The notes: generated by a model not told the origin, from the sequence alone. 8,071 nucleotides of DNA from Hyphomicrobiales bacterium (GCA_947374125.1 CANCAR010000119.1:1-8071); one strand, 5' to 3'; shown: positions 1 to 6,775, counted from the stretch's first letter. A program made the numbers and translations.

Positions 1-1071
1 GAGATCTTCCGCCAACCCGCCTAGATCGACGCCCGCCAACTCCATGAGCGTGGGTAAAAGATCGAGTGTGGAGGTCGGCGTCGAAACGCTGCGAGGCTTA
101 AATCGCTCTGGCGCGTGTATCATCAGCGGAACGCGCGCCGAGCCCTCAAAAAAGCTCATTTTGAACCAAAGCCCGCGCTCACCCAGCATATCACCATGGT
201 CAGAGGTAAAGACAATGATCGTGTTTTGATCCAAACGGCAGTCTTTCAGTGTTTGGAGGATCTCGCCGATTTTATCATCGAGATAGGATATATTGGCAGC
301 ATAAGCCCGGCGGCTATCGGCCACCATTTCGGGCGTTAACGCATATTGCCGCCAATCCGACATATCGAACAGTCGCTTGGAATGAACATCCTGCTCGGCA
401 TAGGGAATTTCTGGCACCGTCAAACCCGGCAACGACCCTTCCGGATAAAGATCCCAATATTTCTTCCGCGCCACATACGGATCATGCGGGTGAGTGAAGC
501 TCACCGTCAGGCAGAACGGCCGATCCGCCTCGCGGCGCGCATATTGATAAAGCCGAAGCTTGGCGTGGTAGGCCACTTCATCATCATATTCGAGTTGGTT
601 GGTGATCTCAGCCGTGCCCGCATTCGTGACCGAACCGAGATTATGATACCACCAATCAATCCGCTCATCGGGCTTGGTCCAGTCCGGCGTCCAGCCGAAA
701 TCAGCAGGGTAAATGTCGGTGGTTAATCGCTCCTCAAATCCGTGCAGCTGGTCAGGACCCACAAAATGCATCTTGCCCGATAAGGCCGTACGGTAGCCCG
801 CGCGCCGCAAATGATGCGCAAAGGTCGGGATCGAGGACTGAAACTCAGCCGCATTATCGTACACACCCGTGCGCGACGGCAATTGGCCTGACATAAAGCT
901 CGCGCGCGAAGGTGCGCAAAGCGGGCTCGGGCAATAGGTCGTCGTAAACCTGACACTCTCATCGGCAAGGTGGCGCAAAACGGGCGTCTTTAGGAACGGG
1001 GCCGGCCCATCTGGAAACCAGGTGCCATTCAACTGATCGACCATAATAATGAGAAGATTAGGCTTTGACAT
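1..1071 (-). CDS. betC: Choline-sulfatase, partial (C-terminus beyond the left edge)
   Basis: This enzyme hydrolyses choline-O-sulfate to choline and sulfate in the cytoplasm and so feeds choline to glycine betaine synthesis or catabolism. The first 357 residues are present; BetC proteins are about 500 residues long, so roughly 150 are missing. The alkaline-phosphatase-fold sulfatase signature is clear: a metal-binding Asp at D12 (IIMVDQLNG), and CAPSR at 52-56, where C52 is the residue converted to formylglycine. GKMH follows at 99-102, and TSDHGDMLGE at 289-298 carries the second metal and active-site cluster. Stretches such as VGPDQLHGFEERLTTDIYP (104-122) and RIDWWYHNLGSVT (137-149) are diagnostic of BetC rather than of general sulfatases. 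The ATG at 1071-1069 gives the usual family N-terminus (MSKPNLLIIMVDQ), but I see no strong Shine-Dalgarno. No signal peptide is visible. The gene is divergent from the desaturase gene; betI, betA and betB are not in the window. Confidence 0.95.
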   Translation of the reverse strand, partial: MSKPNLLIIMVDQLNGTWFPDGPAPFLKTPVLRHLADESVRFTTTYCPSPLCAPSRASFMSGQLPSRTGVYDNAAEFQSSIPTFAHHLRRAGYRTALSGKMHFVGPDQLHGFEERLTTDIYPADFGWTPDWTKPDERIDWWYHNLGSVTNAGTAEITNQLEYDDEVAYHAKLRLYQYARREADRPFCLTVSFTHPHDPYVARKKYWDLYPEGSLPGLTVPEIPYAEQDVHSKRLFDMSDWRQYALTPEMVADSRRAYAANISYLDDKIGEILQTLKDCRLDQNTIIVFTSDHGDMLGERGLWFKMSFFEGSARVPLMIHAPERFKPRSVSTPTSTLDLLPTLMELAGVDLGGLAEDL

Positions 1072-1281
1072 GATGTAGGCCTTAACCGATCAAAAAAACG
1101 CACCGCGGATCAGGCCAGCCTTCTGCCACAGAGCTAGCCCTTCTGCCACCCATGTTCGACCTGTAAAGGCCTAAAACGCGCCACAATCCGCGGTAACATT
1201 TCTGGTTAGGCTTGCGCATCTCCCTTAAGCCTCGCATGATGCGTTTGAAGTTCGGTTTTATTTGTCTCGTAGGCCTTCTCC
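1072..1281. promoter_or_regulatory. Divergent control region between betC and the desaturase gene
   Basis: This 210-bp spacer must hold the promoters of both flanking genes. I do not recognise a convincing -35/-10 pair on either strand. Two sets of short repeats are visible. CCTTCTGCCAC occurs at 1119-1129 and 1139-1149, exactly 20 bp apart. ACCGCGGAT at 1102-1110 recurs as its reverse complement ATCCGCGGT at 1186-1194, flanking the first pair. They could be operators, for instance for a BetI-type or other choline-responsive repressor, but that is only inference from position. Confidence 0.45.
1119..1149. repeat. Pair of 11-bp direct repeats (CCTTCTGCCAC)
   Basis: Two identical copies lie at 1119-1129 and 1139-1149, a 20-bp period, close to two turns of the helix. 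They are in the non-coding spacer between divergent genes, so a tandem regulator-binding site is plausible. No regulator can be named from the sequence. Confidence 0.5.
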
Positions 1282-2223
1282 GTGAGTGTTTCATCCCTTT
1301 CAAAATCGTCGACCACCGCGCTGGAATGGCCGACGCTTGCGCTTATCGGTGTGATCTATGGCGGTTGGTTGGCGTTGACCTGGTTCGCTCATGCTGTGCC
1401 ATGGTGGGTCGTTTCGATCATCGGCGCGATACTCATCGCTTGGCACTCCTCGCTGCAGCATGAATTGATCCATGGGCACCCGACGCAATGGCGCACGGTT
1501 AACCGCGTTTTAGCCTTCCCACCGCTATCGCTCTGGTTGCCGTTCGAGCTTTATCGCCGCGCGCATCTTGTCCATCACCGTGACGAGCGCCTGACCGATC
1601 CGTTAGACGATCCCGAATCCTATTATTGGACCAATGAACATTGGGAAGGGCTTGGTCCGATTGGCCAAGGTCTTGTCCGATTCCAAACGACGTTGCTGGG
1701 ACGAATCGTTATCGGCCCAGCTTGGAACATTGGCCGCTTTCTCAAGCAAGAGGCGGCTCTCGTGTTTGGCCCAAGACACGCCAATATCCGCGTTTGGGCC
1801 AATCATCTTTTAGGATGTGCGGTTATTCTTTTCTGGGTGCATAGCGTTTGCGGCATCTCCATCTGGTTTTATCTCTTTGGGATTGTCTATCCCGGCACCT
1901 CGCTGCTTCTGATCCGCTCCTTCGCCGAACATCGCGCGGCCAATGGCGTTTTCGAGCGCACGGCGATTGTCGAAAATGCACCATTTTTTGGGCTCCTCTT
2001 TCTCTATAACAACCTTCACGCCGCCCATCACGAAGAACCCATGATGCCTTGGTACGCTATTCCCGCTTGGTATCGCGCCAATCGGGAGCGTCTCGTCCGA
2101 GAAAACAACGGCCTCGTCTATAATGGTTATTGGGATGTCGCGCGGCGCTTTTTCTGGGTGAGCCATGATCGCCCGCAGCACCCCTCGGATCGAGCACCCT
2201 TCGCCGATAGCACCTTAAAATGA
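1282..2223 (+). CDS. Fatty acid desaturase family membrane protein
   Basis: This is a 313-residue integral membrane di-iron desaturase or hydroxylase of the fatty acid desaturase superfamily, expected to act at the cytoplasmic face of the inner membrane. The histidine boxes are complete: HELIH at 60-64, HLVHH at 95-99 and HAAHH at 246-250, with a further conserved EHR at 216-218. Hydrophobic segments lie near 18-36, 41-54, 74-90 and 172-212, the last probably two spans. The GTG start at 1282 is chosen because an in-frame TAG lies four codons upstream (1270-1272) and the next in-frame ATG lies beyond the histidine boxes; the Shine-Dalgarno is weak (AGG at 1271-1273). The stop overlaps the next start (ATGA), so the two genes form an operon. 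The substrate is unknown. The superfamily also includes enzymes acting on non-lipid substrates, such as the rhizobitoxine desaturase RtxC, so a standard membrane-lipid role is likely but not proven. Confidence 0.88.
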   Translation: MSVSSLSKSSTTALEWPTLALIGVIYGGWLALTWFAHAVPWWVVSIIGAILIAWHSSLQHELIHGHPTQWRTVNRVLAFPPLSLWLPFELYRRAHLVHHRDERLTDPLDDPESYYWTNEHWEGLGPIGQGLVRFQTTLLGRIVIGPAWNIGRFLKQEAALVFGPRHANIRVWANHLLGCAVILFWVHSVCGISIWFYLFGIVYPGTSLLLIRSFAEHRAANGVFERTAIVENAPFFGLLFLYNNLHAAHHEEPMMPWYAIPAWYRANRERLVRENNGLVYNGYWDVARRFFWVSHDRPQHPSDRAPFADSTLK

Positions 2224-3032
2224 CGGTCCGCCTCGTCGGATTGCCCATGTATGATTTTCCCGAAATCCGGGATGCAAGCAATGCCTTCTGGACGTTACTG
2301 GCCAATGAGCTCCGAAATCGGGGGCTTACGGATGTCCCAGACGAACTTGAACGCCCTCAAAATTTGCCACAATTTTGGGCCGATCCCGCTCTGTTATTCG
2401 GTCAAGCCTGCGGTTATCCGCTATCGATTGGCCTGTGCGGCGATGCGCAACTGGTAGCAACACCTGTTTATACGGCCAAAGGATGTGAGGGGCCGACCTA
2501 TGGCAGCGTGCTGATTGTGCCTGCGGCCTCAAACCTTAAGGCACTCCGTGAAACACGCGGGATGATCTGCGCGATCAATATGCGCGACAGCAATACGGGC
2601 ATGAACCTACTTCGGTCAGCCATCGCCGATCAGGGCGGCAAAGCGCCATTTTTCTCGACCGTCATCGAAACGGGTTCGCATCGCCAAAGCCTCTTAAAGG
2701 TAGCGTGTGGTGAGGCACAACTTGCCGCTATTGATTGCGTTAGCTTTTCCCATTTTTCCAGAATTGAGCCCGGAGTAACAGCGAACGTCAGAATCATCGG
2801 CGAAACCGCCAAAACCCCCGGGCTGCCCTTCATCACAGCCAAGCAAACGCCCGTAGCCGTGGTCCTTATGCTGCGTGATGCACTAACGGCGATTATCCGC
2901 AAAACGCCACGCGCACCGTGTCTGGATGTTCTGATGCTGGAAGATATCGCGGTTTTGCCCCGCTCGGCCTATGCGTTGGTCATGGATCTCGAGAAAAATG
3001 CAGCCGCTCAATCCTATCCCGTCTTGGCATAA
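2220..3032 (+). CDS. PhnD-like substrate-binding-fold protein without signal peptide
   Basis: This 270-residue protein resembles the PhnD (phosphate/phosphite/phosphonate) family of type II periplasmic binding proteins. Family-like features are the CGYPL turn at 64-68, the hinge-side stretch CAINMRDSNTGMNLLR (117-132), FFSTVIETGSHRQSLLKVACGEAQLAAID (read as 144-172), and a closing TAKTPGLPF at 197-205. The N-terminus starts directly in the first beta strand (VRLVGLPMYDFP), with no signal peptide or lipobox, so the protein should be cytoplasmic. It is therefore probably not a transporter's solute-binding subunit, and no ABC permease or ATPase gene is adjacent. The ATG lies inside the desaturase stop (ATGA, 2220-2223) with no separate Shine-Dalgarno, which indicates translational coupling. 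A functional link with the desaturase is likely, for example as a small-molecule sensor or partner, but the role is unknown. Confidence 0.78.
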   Translation: MTVRLVGLPMYDFPEIRDASNAFWTLLANELRNRGLTDVPDELERPQNLPQFWADPALLFGQACGYPLSIGLCGDAQLVATPVYTAKGCEGPTYGSVLIVPAASNLKALRETRGMICAINMRDSNTGMNLLRSAIADQGGKAPFFSTVIETGSHRQSLLKVACGEAQLAAIDCVSFSHFSRIEPGVTANVRIIGETAKTPGLPFITAKQTPVAVVLMLRDALTAIIRKTPRAPCLDVLMLEDIAVLPRSAYALVMDLEKNAAAQSYPVLA

Positions 3033-3062
3033 AAAAACGCGGCCGGAGAGCCGACCGCGTTT
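3031..3062 (-). terminator. Rho-independent terminator, best for flgE (minus strand)
   Basis: An 8-bp perfect stem AAACGCGG (3035-3042) / CCGCGTTT (3055-3062) encloses a 12-base loop. Read on the minus strand the hairpin is followed by seven Ts (complement of 3031-3037), about 50 bases after the flgE stop. On the plus strand it is followed by only three Ts, but it lies directly after the PhnD-like gene and could act weakly in that direction too. Confidence 0.8.
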
Positions 3063-3111
3063 GAGTTGGGGAGGAAAAAGGGGAGAGACGGAGGCCTCAC
3101 CCCGATCAAAA

Positions 3112-4911
3112 TCAACGCATATCGGTGATCTTGGTAACGGTATCGACCGTTGTCTGCAGGACACGGGCATTGCCGTTATACACCTGCTGGGCGCGGATCA
3201 TTTCCATAAGCTCGGATGTAATGTCGACATTCGCCTGTTCCAGAGCGCCAGACATGATGTTACCTGCCTTAGGAGCGCCTGCTGGCGTAATCGTATGACC
3301 ACCACTATCACCGGTCTCGACGAAACGGTTGCCGCCGACATCTTTCAGCGCACCCTCATTCGAGAAATTGGCGATGGCCAGGAAGCCCATCGTGTAGATC
3401 GCGCCGTTCGAATAGGTCGCCATCGCCTCACCTTTTGGTGAAATCGAAAGGCCTTGCATCAATACCGGATCGGTACTGCCCTTTACCGCCTCGACAGCAC
3501 TACCGGAAGCAGGCTTCCTATTGGTAAATTTTGGTTGCACCAACGGCGCATCGCCTTCGGAAATTGCATACGTCATTGTGATCTTATCGCCGCCGACGAC
3601 AACGTTTCTTGCCGGAAATGCGGATTGCAACGCCGCCTGAATTCTGTTGGCGATCGTAACAGCCGTATCACCCGCCGCCACATTGATCGAAACACCAGCA
3701 ACATTGATTGTCGCATCTGCGGCTGCAGCGCTCATCGGCCCAATTTCAGAGATCTTCGGGGAATAATTGCCCGCCTGTGTTTCGAGCGAAGTTGTCGGAA
3801 GCGCAGGGTCTGACCCCGAAAGGGTGATCGGAGCAACCAAGCCTTCGGTATTAGCAAATTGTAGGACCAGTTTGTTGGCAACTAAAGTATCTGCCGTTAC
3901 CGAACGACCGGCAAAGGTAGGGGCGCTGGTCGGATTAGACAAAAAGGCCTGAATGGTATCGGCATAGTTTTCGCCGTCTGCAACAGGGATCGTCAGTGTC
4001 GTTGAACCATCGGTAAGAACTACATCAACCGACGCACCCGTCGTATTGGTAGGAGCGGCGCTGAAATCCATGGTTTGGATCTCGGCGACCTGCTGGAATG
4101 GATTCTTCGTCGAAACCGTAGGCGAAGAGGCTACAGGCGTTTCAACTGAAATCGGGTTCACATCGCCTTCCGACGCATCATAGACGATCTGAACTTGCGA
4201 CATTTCGCCAGTACCGACGACCGTTACCGTCCGTTTAGCAAAACCTGCATCTACCGAAAGGGCACTTTGAACTTTTGCCGCCATTTGGGCCGTCGTATCG
4301 CCAGTTGTGATGCTAACGGCAACGCCGCCAACCAAAACGGACCCCGTCGCCGTTGCCGGACCTTTAAGGGAAAGCAATTGCTTTTCCTGGCCCGCGATCG
4401 AACCATCTGGCAATGTCTGACCATTGAAATATTGCGGGTTGATCTGCATCGACATTTTCGATGATGCGAGGTCAGGTATCATGATCGCGACGCCATTGGC
4501 ATCCAATTTCCCGGAATTTGCCGCTTGATAGCCAATGACCTGGTTCCCCCCGGGATCGACCATGAAGCCTTGCGAGTCGAGGCCAAAATTGCCTGCGCGG
4601 GTATAGGAGAACGTATCACCCGTGGTTGCTGGATCGCGCACCACGAAGAAGCCACGGCCATCAATGGCCATATCAGTCACGCGGCCCGTGGTTTTAAGCG
4701 CGCCGGCCGTTGTGTCTCGCGTGATGGCGGTTGTAAGAACGCCGCTACCAATCGACGTCTTAGGGTTTGCTGCTGGATCATTCGAGAACACATCGCCGAA
4801 GCTCGCAAACGAGCGCTTAAAGCCAACCGTATTGGCGTTCGACATATTGTTCGATGTGACATCCATGGTTTTCTGGGCGGCGTTCAAACCAGCCATTGTT
4901 ACCGAGAGCAT
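3112..4911 (-). CDS. flgE: Flagellar hook protein FlgE
   Basis: FlgE polymerises into the flagellar hook, the universal joint between rod and filament, after export by the flagellar type III apparatus. The N-terminal D0 segment is typical: GLNAAQKTMDVTSNNMSNANT (read as 8-28) then VGFKRSFASFGDVFS. The conserved IDGRGFF motif is at 83-89 and TRAGNFGLDSQGFMVD at 104-119. The C-terminal D0 helix reads SGALEQANVDITSELMEMI (554-572) and RAQQVYNGNARVLQTTVDT. At 599 residues it is much longer than the E. coli protein (about 400) and similar to Caulobacter-type hooks. The extra length is in the surface region, where three related modules occur at about 190-255, 293-362 and 399-458. The ATG at 4911 has a strong GGAGG five bases upstream (4917-4921), and a sigma54 promoter lies just before it. 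The terminator lies downstream at 3031-3062. Confidence 0.97.
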   Translation of the reverse strand: MLSVTMAGLNAAQKTMDVTSNNMSNANTVGFKRSFASFGDVFSNDPAANPKTSIGSGVLTTAITRDTTAGALKTTGRVTDMAIDGRGFFVVRDPATTGDTFSYTRAGNFGLDSQGFMVDPGGNQVIGYQAANSGKLDANGVAIMIPDLASSKMSMQINPQYFNGQTLPDGSIAGQEKQLLSLKGPATATGSVLVGGVAVSITTGDTTAQMAAKVQSALSVDAGFAKRTVTVVGTGEMSQVQIVYDASEGDVNPISVETPVASSPTVSTKNPFQQVAEIQTMDFSAAPTNTTGASVDVVLTDGSTTLTIPVADGENYADTIQAFLSNPTSAPTFAGRSVTADTLVANKLVLQFANTEGLVAPITLSGSDPALPTTSLETQAGNYSPKISEIGPMSAAAADATINVAGVSINVAAGDTAVTIANRIQAALQSAFPARNVVVGGDKITMTYAISEGDAPLVQPKFTNRKPASGSAVEAVKGSTDPVLMQGLSISPKGEAMATYSNGAIYTMGFLAIANFSNEGALKDVGGNRFVETGDSGGHTITPAGAPKAGNIMSGALEQANVDITSELMEMIRAQQVYNGNARVLQTTVDTVTKITDMR

Positions 4912-4946
4912 GAGATCCTCCGTTAAATCTGTTTCGGACCAATCTC

Positions 4947-4963
4947 AGCAAGTCTCGTGCCAG
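4947..4963 (-). promoter_or_regulatory. Sigma54 (-24/-12) promoter of flgE
   Basis: Read on the minus strand the element is CTGGCACGAGACTTGCT, a perfect match to the RpoN consensus YTGGCACG-N4-TTGCW. The GG (4961-4960) and GC (4949-4948) are exactly 12 bp apart. Transcription would begin near 4936, giving a leader of about 25 bases that contains the GGAGG ribosome site. This makes flgE dependent on RpoN and on an enhancer-binding protein, two of which are encoded nearby. Confidence 0.92.
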
Positions 4964-4981
4964 TCGTTACGCAATCATCCA

Positions 4982-4992
4982 TTGGGGCCCAA
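4982..4992. repeat. Perfect 11-bp palindrome TTGGGGCCCAA
   Basis: TTGGG and CCCAA flank a single central G, immediately before an A9 tract (4991-4999). It lies in the flgE/fliS spacer, about 50 bases upstream of the predicted flgE start site. It could be part of an activator site; no protein can be assigned from sequence alone. Confidence 0.4.
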
Positions 4993-5016
4993 AAAAAAAT
5001 GACTTCGAAATAAAGC

Positions 5017-5043
5017 TAAAATGTTTTGCGCTATGGCCGTTCT
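5017..5043 (+). promoter_or_regulatory. Possible FliA (sigma28)-like promoter of fliS
   Basis: TAAA (5017-5020), then 15 bases, then GCCGTTCT (5036-5043) resembles the sigma28 pattern TAAA-N15-GCCGATAA, with only five of eight bases matching in the -10 box. Position suits fliS: the start site would fall near 5050. Many alphaproteobacteria lack FliA, so this is a weak call. Confidence 0.22.
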
Positions 5044-5073
5044 ACAAGCTGACAGCAGAAAAGGAACACGATC

Positions 5074-5463
5074 ATGTTGCACCAGAACGCTTTGAGAGCC
5101 TACGAGCAGGTCGAACAGGACTTCCTTGTAGAAGGCGCAAGCCGCCATCGTCTGGTTGAAATCCTTTTCACCGAATTGATTGGCTCAATTGACCGTGCGC
5201 TGCTCGCCATCGCGGTTGACGATACCTCAGCCCGCTCAGCCGGCGTCAGCAAGGCTTTGACCATCGTTTATTCCTTAAGCTCCAGCCTCGATTTCGAACG
5301 CGGCGGTTCGGTTGCAACCTCGTTGGGCGATCTCTACGAGTGGGCACGCCACCAGCTTTTGGCCGTCAATAAGGACCGTCCGACGGAGCGTCTTAACGCC
5401 GTTCGCCTCGCGATGTCTGAGATTTCGGAAGCGTGGTCGTCCATCGCTGGCAAAGTAGCTTAA
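5074..5463 (+). CDS. fliS: Flagellar export chaperone FliS
   Basis: FliS is a small, all-helical cytoplasmic chaperone that binds the C-terminus of flagellin, prevents premature polymerisation and delivers it to the export gate. The 129-residue length is normal for the family. Family hallmarks are the N-terminal NALRAYEQVE (5-14), then SRHRLVEILFTELIGSIDRA (23-42), a second helical block with KALTIVYSLSSSLDFERGG (60-78), LGDLYEWARHQLLAVN (83-98), and a C-terminal helix ending EAWSSIA. AAGGA at 5061-5065 lies eight bases before the ATG at 5074. The gene is divergent from flgE and convergent with the FleQ-like regulator gene, whose stop is only three bases away. The usual partner gene fliD is not adjacent in this window. 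Confidence 0.93.
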   Translation: MLHQNALRAYEQVEQDFLVEGASRHRLVEILFTELIGSIDRALLAIAVDDTSARSAGVSKALTIVYSLSSSLDFERGGSVATSLGDLYEWARHQLLAVNKDRPTERLNAVRLAMSEISEAWSSIAGKVA

Positions 5464-5466
5464 GGC

Positions 5467-6576
5467 TTAATCGGGCCTACCAATGGCGAATTTGCGCATT
5501 TTTTCAATGAGCGTTGTTCGCTGAATACCGAGTAGTCGAGCGGCTGCGGACACAGAACCATCCGAATCGGCGAGTGCGATCTGAATAAAATCAATCTCAA
5601 GCGCCGAGATGTGATCCTTAAGGTTAAAGCCAACTTCTGAAGCCAGCAGACCCCGGATATAAGCGTTCCGGTCCCCGCTCAAATCCGGACCATTGCCGCG
5701 GGCCGTGTCCGTCTCAGCCGCGTCAATGATGGCCTCGTCGGCAACAAATTCGGCCAATGCATCCCATATCGCGTCCTGTTCCTCGGCAACCTCGCGTGGC
5801 TTGCCGGGATAGAGCAAGTGCGACATCAGCTCGGCTTCGATCTTGCGATCTTCGTAAAGTGCCCCCGCGCGTTCAAGAACATTACGCAATTCGCGGACAT
5901 TGCCGGGCCAGTCATAGGATTTAAGAACGTCAATCGCGCCGTCGGTAAGTGCCGGAGCTTTCGGGAAGCCCTGCGCCTCAAACCGCTTGATAATAAAACC
6001 GACCAAGGTCGGGATATCCTCAAGCCGTTCGCGTAAGGGCGGCAACAGGATCGGAAATACATTGATCCGATAAAACAAATCCTCGCGGAATTTTTGCTCG
6101 TCGATCAATTGACGAAGATCGCGATGGGTCGCGCAAACAAAGCGCACATCAACCGACATCGGCTTTGAGCCACCCACGCGGGTAAAGGTGCGCTCTTCAA
6201 TCATCCTGAGTAGCTTTACCTGCATCTCAAGCGGCATATCGCCGATCTCATCAAGGAACAGTGTGCCGCCTGCGGAGAGTTCTAGCAGACCCGCGCGCTC
6301 GCGCGCCGCTCCTGTAAACGCGCCCTTCTCATAGCCAAACAACTCGCTCTCTAGAAGATCCCGTGGAATAGCGCCGCAATTGACCGGAACAAACGGCCCG
6401 GTCGCACGCTTCGATTGAAGATGGATAGAACGCGCGACAATTTCCTTGCCGCTACCGGAGGGACCTTGAATAAAGACCGTTGAGCCAAGTGGCGCAATTT
6501 TTGCGACCATCTCCGACACAAAACGCATGCCTGCACTCGGCAAATCCAGAAATCGAGAAAAATCCTGGCCAGACAC
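5467..6576 (-). CDS. FleQ-like sigma54 activator: AAA+ plus Fis-type HTH, no receiver domain
   Basis: This 369-residue enhancer-binding protein is predicted to drive sigma54 promoters of flagellar genes. The AAA+ domain starts almost at the N-terminus: Walker A GPSGSGKE 38-45, the sigma54-contacting GAFTGA loop 85-90, Walker B GGTLFLDE 103-110, the arginine-finger region FREDLFYR 163-170 and sensor II WPGNVREL 223-230, so ATPase and sigma54 contact should be intact. An acidic linker (about 255-310) leads to a Fis-type HTH at about 335-364. Its recognition region QRTTLIEKMRKF is characteristic of FleQ/FlrA-type flagellar master activators. No N-terminal receiver or FleQ domain is present, so direct phosphorylation control is unlikely. 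The GTG start (6576-6574) is set by GAGGG six bases upstream and an in-frame TAA two codons upstream. It is divergent from the HTH-less activator gene and convergent with fliS. Confidence 0.9.
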   Translation of the reverse strand: MSGQDFSRFLDLPSAGMRFVSEMVAKIAPLGSTVFIQGPSGSGKEIVARSIHLQSKRATGPFVPVNCGAIPRDLLESELFGYEKGAFTGAARERAGLLELSAGGTLFLDEIGDMPLEMQVKLLRMIEERTFTRVGGSKPMSVDVRFVCATHRDLRQLIDEQKFREDLFYRINVFPILLPPLRERLEDIPTLVGFIIKRFEAQGFPKAPALTDGAIDVLKSYDWPGNVRELRNVLERAGALYEDRKIEAELMSHLLYPGKPREVAEEQDAIWDALAEFVADEAIIDAAETDTARGNGPDLSGDRNAYIRGLLASEVGFNLKDHISALEIDFIQIALADSDGSVSAAARLLGIQRTTLIEKMRKFAIGRPD

Positions 6577-6582
6577 GCTTTA

Positions 6583-6587
6583 CCCTC
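6583..6587 (-). promoter_or_regulatory. Ribosome binding site that fixes a GTG start
   Basis: GAGGG on the minus strand lies six bases before the GTG at 6576 of the FleQ-like gene. An in-frame TAA (6582-6580) between this site and the GTG excludes a longer product, and the next in-frame ATG is codon 17, inside the start of the AAA+ domain. Confidence 0.75.
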
Positions 6588-6728
6588 ACTCACACAACTG
6601 CACTGTCGACTTTTTGACTAATCCTCAAACTTTAACAAGTGTTATTACGGATGGGCCCTTTCTAATTCGTTGCCAAACGTGATTTCTGACACAGATTTCC
6701 GTCGTTTTTCGATTATTTGATATAAAAA

Positions 6729-6743
6729 TTAAAAAAATTTTAA
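6729..6743. promoter_or_regulatory. CtrA-type box 1 (TTAA-N7-TTAA)
   Basis: TTAA at 6729-6732 and TTAA at 6740-6743 are separated by exactly seven bases, matching the full CtrA recognition sequence of alphaproteobacteria. CtrA is known to control early flagellar genes in this class. The AT-rich surroundings raise the chance of a random match, so confidence is moderate. Confidence 0.5.
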
Positions 6744-6760
6744 CCCTTATTTTATCAATT

Positions 6761-6775
6761 TTAACAATAACTTAA
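6761..6775. promoter_or_regulatory. CtrA-type box 2 (TTAA-N7-TTAA)
   Basis: TTAA at 6761-6764 and TTAA at 6772-6775 are separated by CAATAAC, exactly seven bases. Its centre is 32 bp from that of box 1, about three helical turns, so two dimers could sit on the same face of the DNA. It is 52 bases upstream of the sigma54 element of the plus-strand activator gene. Confidence 0.55.

Noticed and set aside
346..726. 126-codon open frame on the plus strand
   Set aside because: It lies wholly antisense to the well-supported choline-sulfatase gene, and its product shows no recognisable family features.
1810..2181. 123-codon open frame on the minus strand
   Set aside because: It is antisense to the desaturase, including its third histidine box; no ribosome site or family signature.
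2971..3441. 156-codon open frame on the plus strand
   Set aside because: It runs through the terminator hairpin and antisense to the conserved C-terminus of flgE, with no recognisable domain.
4525..4926. 133-codon open frame on the plus strand
   Set aside because: It is antisense to the conserved N-terminal region of flgE; shadow frame.
5034..5050. Sigma54-like sequence before fliS (TGGCCGTTCTACAAGCT)
   Set aside because: GG to GC spacing is 13 instead of the strict 12, and the -12 box reads AAGC.
6661..6677. Sigma54-like sequence on the minus strand (TTGGCAACGAATTAGAA) upstream of the FleQ-like gene
   Set aside because: The -24 half is good, but the -12 half reads TAGA instead of TTGC, so the essential GC is lost.
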